From positions 1 to 18,173 of the forward strand of contig CANHHS010000018.1 of assembly GCA_947460445.1 (NCBI GenBank): DNA of 18,173 nucleotides. The letters run 5' to 3'. Shown piece after piece: positions 14,403 through 18,173 of the stretch (position 1 is its first letter; each line of letters begins with the position of its first letter). This DNA is from Opitutia bacterium (lineage in GTDB: Bacteria; Verrucomicrobiota; Verrucomicrobiia; Opitutales; UBA953). Below the pieces are notes generated by a model, which searched no databases, was not told the DNA's origin, and worked only from the letters and a program-made list of their open reading frames with translations. Position numbers and translations under genes: made by a program.

Positions 14403-15361
14403 TGCGGTATACGCATTTGCGCCTCTGTGCTTGCCTGACGCAAGAATGCGGAAAGACGCTTTAAGAGTTTAGCAGACGATGTGTCACCCAGTGGTGCTAG
14501 CGCGGCCTCAGCAGCTTTGATTTCCGCATCGAGTCGCTGGAAGCAGGCATTCCACGTTTCCTTGGAAATCACAGTACGGGGATCTGTGCCGCTTAGAACT
14601 TTACGCACGGCATCACTGCCAGATTTTTCGCGCTCGAGAATGAGGGGTAGGGTGAGTTTGCCTGAGGCAACATCTGTCCCGAGTGTCTTGCCGGCTTTAT
14701 CGGAAGTTTGGAGAATATCTACGAGGTCGTCGTAGATTTGGTAAGCCACGCCGAGGCGCATGCCAAAATTTTCACAGGCATCGATTTCGACGGCGGGACG
14801 TTTTGCGAGGAAAGCGCCGGCACGACACGCTGCGGCAAAGAGCTCCGCAGTTTTGAGGCGGATATGTCTTTCGTAGTCGGCCATGGTGAGGTCGACGTTT
14901 CCGCGTGAGAAGGTCTGGCACACTTCTCCGGAACACACCTCGCGTGCAGCCCTGGCAACCATCCGACAGAGATCGGGCGTTGGAAGCTCTGCAGCTAGTA
15001 CAAGTGCGTGTGCAAAGAGTGCATCCCCAAATAAAATGGCAGCGTGTGCACCATGGGCGCGGTTTGGCGTGGCAGCTCCGTGGCGAGTGTCGGCGCCATC
15101 GAGTACGTCGTCGTGGACCAAGGTTGCTAAGTGCACGAGTTCGACGACCGCAGCACCACGAATGACGTCGTCAGAAGGTGATGCGCCATTGTCGGCCGAT
15201 GAGAAAAGTAAGGTCGGCCTTAAGAGCTTACCAGGATGAGCGAGGGCTTCCGTTACCAATCCGTGCAACTCAGGCTCAAATGCTCTAACTTGTTTCTGCA
15301 GAAACGCCCGAAGAGCGCTCATATGAGGCGCAAGCTCTGGGTAAGAGGGTGCTGCAGGCAT
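14399..15361 (-). CDS. Long-chain polyprenyl diphosphate synthase (E-type)
   Basis: The enzyme condenses isopentenyl diphosphate onto an allylic diphosphate to make an all-trans polyprenyl chain, usually the side chain of a respiratory quinone. The 320-residue length and motifs fit: GKLLRPTLL (44-52), first Asp-rich motif HDDVLDGADTRHG (83-95, Asp84, 85, 88) and second motif YQIYDDLVD (207-215, Asp211, 212, 215). KTLGTD and KLTLPLI are also present. The residues before the first motif (HLATLVHDD) resemble IspB/SdsA-type enzymes. The small Ala79 five residues ahead suggests a long product (C35-C45), which is inference. I kept the ATG at 15361, although the ATG at 15322 (MSALRAFLQ) is an alternative with equally poor Shine-Dalgarno support. 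It is coupled to the 34-aa ORF downstream. Confidence 0.93.
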   Translation of the reverse strand: MPAAPSYPELAPHMSALRAFLQKQVRAFEPELHGLVTEALAHPGKLLRPTLLFSSADNGASPSDDVIRGAAVVELVHLATLVHDDVLDGADTRHGAATPNRAHGAHAAILFGDALFAHALVLAAELPTPDLCRMVARAAREVCSGEVCQTFSRGNVDLTMADYERHIRLKTAELFAAACRAGAFLAKRPAVEIDACENFGMRLGVAYQIYDDLVDILQTSDKAGKTLGTDVASGKLTLPLILEREKSGSDAVRKVLSGTDPRTVISKETWNACFQRLDAEIKAAEAALAPLGDTSSAKLLKRLSAFLRQASTEAQMRIPQ

Positions 15362-15419
15362 ACCTTAAGGTGGAGTGAGTCTGTGGTTACATCAAGCCTC
15401 TGTCGCTGTTGTTGGTACA

Positions 15420-15434
15420 ATGATTAAGAATCAT
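15420..15434. promoter_or_regulatory. Palindrome in the intergenic region upstream of the prenyl synthase
   Basis: ATGATT (15420-15425) and AATCAT (15429-15434) form a perfect inverted repeat around AAG, about 60 bases upstream of the prenyl synthase start. It resembles a small operator, but there is no second copy in the window and its spacing to a promoter is unclear. Confidence 0.2.
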
Positions 15435-15549
15435 CACGGTATTCGACGTAAATATGTCGCTGGGATGAGGTGTCATATTGCCTAGGCCTTCTAGCTCAGG
15501 GCGAACGATGATAAGTACACGCACTGGCGGAATCTGAAAAACTGTGCGC

Positions 15550-15578
15550 TTGAGACTGTGTGCTCCAATCTGTATATT
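15550..15578 (+). promoter_or_regulatory. Promoter of the zinc-tail secreted protein
   Basis: TTGAGA (15550-15555) and TATATT (15573-15578) are separated by the optimal 17 bases. The -10 box ends six bases before the ATG at 15585, so transcription should start at or next to the A of the start codon. No Shine-Dalgarno lies upstream, in keeping with a leaderless transcript. Confidence 0.6.
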
Positions 15579-15584
15579 TGTCTT

Positions 15585-16541
15585 ATGTCTGCACGTGCAT
15601 TTCTCCTTTCGGTGATTTTGCTTTCAGCGATATCTGTGCCCGCTCGCGACAGTTTGTTCGGCCGAAAGGCGAACAAAGGGGATTTCACTCAGTCAGATAC
15701 ATCGTCTAGTTCTTCATCGACGGTAGGTGATCAAAAGACTGCAGATAATCGTAAGTCTGAAGATCCGTTTATCGATAAACCGAATAAAGACAGAGGAAAG
15801 TCACAGACTGAGACGCCGCCTGCGGACGACGTAGGCGTTATCATCCAGCCTATTCTCATGGATCAGGGGTGGACGATTAAGGAGAAGATGGATTTTCAAT
15901 TATCGCGCGTTGACAAACCGCTTGCGAAAGAAAGCTCTGCTTTTTTCCGTGACGCTTGGGCTGCTTTCCGTGCGCAGAATCAGATAGTCACAGACGGTGA
16001 CTCCAAGCGCTTTGCGCGCGCGCCCGTCACCATTCATGAACTAAAGGCTAAATTACTTCAGGATCTCGGTGATGCCCGTTGGTTAGTGGATGCGGAATGG
16101 GATAACCCAGGCCCGATGACATGGTGTCCTGCAGGCGTAAACGCAGATAAAGCCATTTTAGTTTTGGACGAAGGGCAGGGCGCAGTCGGTGAAACCTTAA
16201 CCCTGACAGTTGTGCATGTTGGCCTCGTTCAGGCTCGGTTTGATGCCAAGGTGGCGCCCGCTGCAGGACGCCGCATTACAATTCGTCGGCACGCTTTTGC
16301 TGCCTCGAAGCCATTACAGGATGACGCGACAACCCGAGAACTTTTTCAGAAGTCCGTGGCTGCGGGTAGTCCTGCTGTCGAAGCTGTCGTGTTAACGAGT
16401 CGCGACTGCAAGACATGTGGCGGACTTGGCTATGTCCGCCGATCTATTCCTGGCAAAATCCAAGATGCTCGCGACCCTTGTCCAGATAAGTGCGACCACG
16501 GTAAATTATCCGTCCCAGTCCTGCTGACCTTTAAGCCGTAA
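15585..16541 (+). CDS. Secreted protein with DnaJ-like Cys4 tail, 318 aa, function unknown
   Basis: The ATG at 15585 opens a signal peptide (MSARAFLLSVILLSAISVPA, cleavage about residue 20). Then follows a low-complexity Ser/Asp/Lys-rich, probably disordered linker (22-80) with a run of seven serines at 40-45 and nearby. A folded region (about 85-270) contains Trp-rich and beta-like segments. The C-terminus has two cysteine pairs, CKTCGGLG (275-282) and CPDKCDHGK (299-307), spaced like half of a DnaJ central-domain zinc finger (CxxCxGxG then CxxxCxxG). They probably bind one zinc ion. A further Cys181 stands alone. Its function and partners are unknown. An in-frame upstream GTG at 15558 would disrupt the signal peptide. 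It converges on tatC with a one-base gap. Confidence 0.82.
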   Translation: MSARAFLLSVILLSAISVPARDSLFGRKANKGDFTQSDTSSSSSSTVGDQKTADNRKSEDPFIDKPNKDRGKSQTETPPADDVGVIIQPILMDQGWTIKEKMDFQLSRVDKPLAKESSAFFRDAWAAFRAQNQIVTDGDSKRFARAPVTIHELKAKLLQDLGDARWLVDAEWDNPGPMTWCPAGVNADKAILVLDEGQGAVGETLTLTVVHVGLVQARFDAKVAPAAGRRITIRRHAFAASKPLQDDATTRELFQKSVAAGSPAVEAVVLTSRDCKTCGGLGYVRRSIPGKIQDARDPCPDKCDHGKLSVPVLLTFKP

Positions 16542-16542
16542 T

Positions 16543-17415
16543 TTAGTCGCGGTGTGATTCTGGCGAAGACGGTACGTCAATCACTTCATCGTCTTCGTCG
16601 GGGAGATCTTCATCTTCTGGATCTGGCTTGTCGCCGCGGGCGACGCGTTTCCGTCGGACAATCCCTTTGCCAATAAACACCGCAATCAGGTAGAGAATAA
16701 AGAGAACGCCCGTCAGAATACCCAGGGTGACAGGGTCGCCAATTGGGGTAACAATAGCTGAGAGTGCAACAATTCCGAAGAGCATCCCGCGCCAAGATTT
16801 TAACAAGGTCATCGGTCGGACTAGCTCGAGCCACATTAATATAATCAGTACAAGTGGGAACTGTAGGGCCACGCCTGTCAGCAGCGACATCATGACGACG
16901 AAACTGTAATAATCAGAGGCCTGCCAATCTGTAACCATGCCCATGTTTTGCGCAAAGCTATGCCAAACCACAATCGACATAGGGGTGAGGAGCATGAACG
17001 CCATGACGGCTCCGCACACAAAGAGTACAAGCGCGCCAACACAGAAAGGAATTAAGCCACGTTTCTCACGAGGTGTGAGGGCTGGCCCAACGAATCGTGC
17101 AATCTCATACACGATGAATGGCGACGCGATAGCTAGTCCGGCAGCAAAAGCTGAGTAGAGTAATACCGACCACACGCCCATGAAGGTGAATTCGCGAAGC
17201 TGGGGAAAGTTTGCCATACTTACATCCATCTCTTTGGCCCACTCCAATGGAAGCTGCAGGAAAACGGGAATCTCTTTGTAGAAATAAAGGGCAGCTCCAA
17301 CACCGAGCATGAATACACCTATGACGCGCAGAAGTGACACGCGCAGATCGTCGACATGCTCTAGAAAAGTCATTTCTGACTTTGTACGTTTCCGGCGTAA
17401 AAAGGTGGAAAGCAT
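16543..17415 (-). CDS. tatC: Sec-independent (Tat) protein translocase subunit TatC
   Basis: TatC is the integral membrane receptor of the twin-arginine pathway and binds the RR signal peptide of folded substrates. The 290-residue protein begins its conserved part with MTFLEHVDDLRVSLLRVI (15-32). It continues with SPFIVYEIARFVGPALTPREKR (98-119), whose Glu104 matches the key glutamate in the first cytoplasmic loop of E. coli TatC. FPLVLIILMWLELV and VTPIGDPVTLGIL complete the six-span pattern. An acidic tail (265-290, rich in Asp/Glu) extends past the usual end and is likely cytoplasmic. The ATG lies two bases after the stop of the SNF2 helicase gene, with no Shine-Dalgarno, so it is probably translated by coupling. 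TatA/TatB partners are not in the window. Confidence 0.95.
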   Translation of the reverse strand: MLSTFLRRKRTKSEMTFLEHVDDLRVSLLRVIGVFMLGVGAALYFYKEIPVFLQLPLEWAKEMDVSMANFPQLREFTFMGVWSVLLYSAFAAGLAIASPFIVYEIARFVGPALTPREKRGLIPFCVGALVLFVCGAVMAFMLLTPMSIVVWHSFAQNMGMVTDWQASDYYSFVVMMSLLTGVALQFPLVLIILMWLELVRPMTLLKSWRGMLFGIVALSAIVTPIGDPVTLGILTGVLFILYLIAVFIGKGIVRRKRVARGDKPDPEDEDLPDEDDEVIDVPSSPESHRD

Positions 17416-17417
17416 CG

Positions 17418-18173
17418 TTAGTCGTTAAGCAGCGCCTTGATGTCAGCCAAGGATATGCTTGAAGACGCTGAATCAGACTCGGTTAGGAGCTTGCGAAGCA
17501 TCTCTGATTTAGTGCGTTGTAATTCCATGACGCGCTCTTCGATGGTACCCGCAGCAATGAGTTTAATGCTGGTGACAGTGCGGGTTTGTCCAATGCGGTG
17601 AGCACGGTCAGTTGCTTGGGCTTCCGCAGCAGGATTCCACCATGGGTCGTAGTGCACAACGGTGTCGGCCCCTGTAAGGTTTAAACCTGTGCCACCGGCT
17701 TTCAGTGACATGAGCAGCACGGGGATGGTCGGCGTATTGTTGAAAGTATCGCAGACCTTTTGGCGATCTCGGGTCGAACCATCGAGGTAACCATAGGGGA
17801 TGTCTCGTTCGTCGAGGGCATCCCGGATGATTTTGAGTGCCGAGACAAAGGTCGAGAAGAGTAGGATGCGGTGACCGGCATCTTTGGATTCCTCGAGTAG
17901 TTCGAGGAAGGCCTGCAGCTTCGCTGAATCTGTTTCGGCTAATTTCGGATCGAGGATGCGTGGATCTGCACAGACCTGGCGGAGACGTAGGAGTTGGTTA
18001 AAGGCTGCCATGCGCACACTCGCTTCGCTAGCACCGCCCATTTCCATCTCAAAGATCGCGTTACGAGTGGATTCTTGGATGTGCTTGTAAAGATCAGCCT
18101 GTTTATCTTCGAGGTCACAGTAGAGGATCTGTTCAATCTTCGGCGGAAGCTCGGGTGCCACGGCAACCTTCGA
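17418..18173 (-). CDS. SNF2-family DEAD/H helicase, C-terminal part (5' end beyond the window)
   Basis: The frame is open through the right edge on the minus strand, giving 251 C-terminal residues of a larger protein. It starts in the linker (VAPELPPKIEQILYCDL), as found just after the first helicase lobe. The second lobe shows motif IV/V elements ILLFSTFVSAL and SLKAGGTGLNLTGAD, then DPWWNPAAEAQATDRAHRIGQTR, with the motif VI arginines. This is the standard SNF2 C-terminal lobe. Such ATP-dependent DNA translocases remodel protein-DNA or polymerase complexes (compare RapA/HepA), but the bacterial SNF2 group is broad and the exact role is unknown. It leads into tatC with a two-base gap. Confidence 0.94.
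   Translation of the reverse strand, partial: SKVAVAPELPPKIEQILYCDLEDKQADLYKHIQESTRNAIFEMEMGGASEASVRMAAFNQLLRLRQVCADPRILDPKLAETDSAKLQAFLELLEESKDAGHRILLFSTFVSALKIIRDALDERDIPYGYLDGSTRDRQKVCDTFNNTPTIPVLLMSLKAGGTGLNLTGADTVVHYDPWWNPAAEAQATDRAHRIGQTRTVTSIKLIAAGTIEERVMELQRTKSEMLRKLLTESDSASSSISLADIKALLND

Noticed and set aside
15420..15485. A 21-codon ORF starting MIKNHHGIRRK in the intergenic region
   Set aside because: It has no ribosome binding site, its start overlaps the palindrome, and its composition is unremarkable; likely chance.

Overview
The window looks like chromosomal DNA of a Gram-negative bacterium of about 50-55% GC, most probably a Verrucomicrobiota member (Opitutae-like). The main pointer is an 860-residue protein at 10441-13023 that carries sequence landmarks I associate with the large pilin-like 'Verru_Chthon cassette protein A' family. 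The other genes fit a respiring Gram-negative cell: Tat export, a TonB-like protein, oxygen-dependent heme synthesis and a polyprenyl (quinone side chain) synthase. The lineage assignment is recalled from family knowledge; no search was run.

Layout. Positions 1-182 are the glycine-rich tail of a gene entering from the left. A tRNA-Pro with the uncommon anticodon AGG lies at 286-363. A secreted, transglutaminase-like protein follows (424-2457). It converges with a small integral membrane protein (2464-3147, minus). Next comes a heme cluster, hemF-hemE-hemH, with maf translationally coupled to hemH (3281-6868). A TonB-like protein and an RluA-type pseudouridine synthase form a two-gene unit with an ATGA overlap (6931-8651). 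A secreted, alanine-rich, acidic repeat protein (8815-9615) has its own promoter and ends at a perfect bidirectional terminator. That terminator also serves a convergent orphan NarL-type response regulator (9676-10365, minus).

The large Verru_Chthon-A-like protein (10441-13023) converges with a SAM methyltransferase (13037-13738, minus). Divergent from the methyltransferase is a DUF192 lipoprotein (13800-14297), whose 60-base leader contains a striking inverted repeat reaching its ribosome binding site. On the minus strand lie a long-chain polyprenyl diphosphate synthase (14399-15361) and, overlapping it by ATGA, an uncatalogued 34-codon membrane ORF (14298-14402). A secreted protein with a DnaJ-like zinc-binding tail (15585-16541) has a promoter placed so that transcription should begin at its ATG. 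The right edge holds tatC (16543-17415, minus) directly behind the C-terminal half of a SNF2-family helicase (17418-18173, minus).

HemE makes coproporphyrinogen, HemF oxidises it to protoporphyrinogen, and HemH inserts iron after a separate oxidase, not seen here, makes protoporphyrin. No phage, transposon, CRISPR array or defence island is visible. The least ordinary items are the 93-residue internal duplication in the acidic repeat protein, the 34-aa coupled membrane ORF, the folded leader of the DUF192 gene, the apparent leaderless promoters, the tRNA-Pro(AGG), and an apparently solitary Verru_Chthon-A-like gene. No gene-free stretch exceeds 300 bases; the longest is 15362-15584, which holds the promoter of the zinc-tail gene and one short palindrome.
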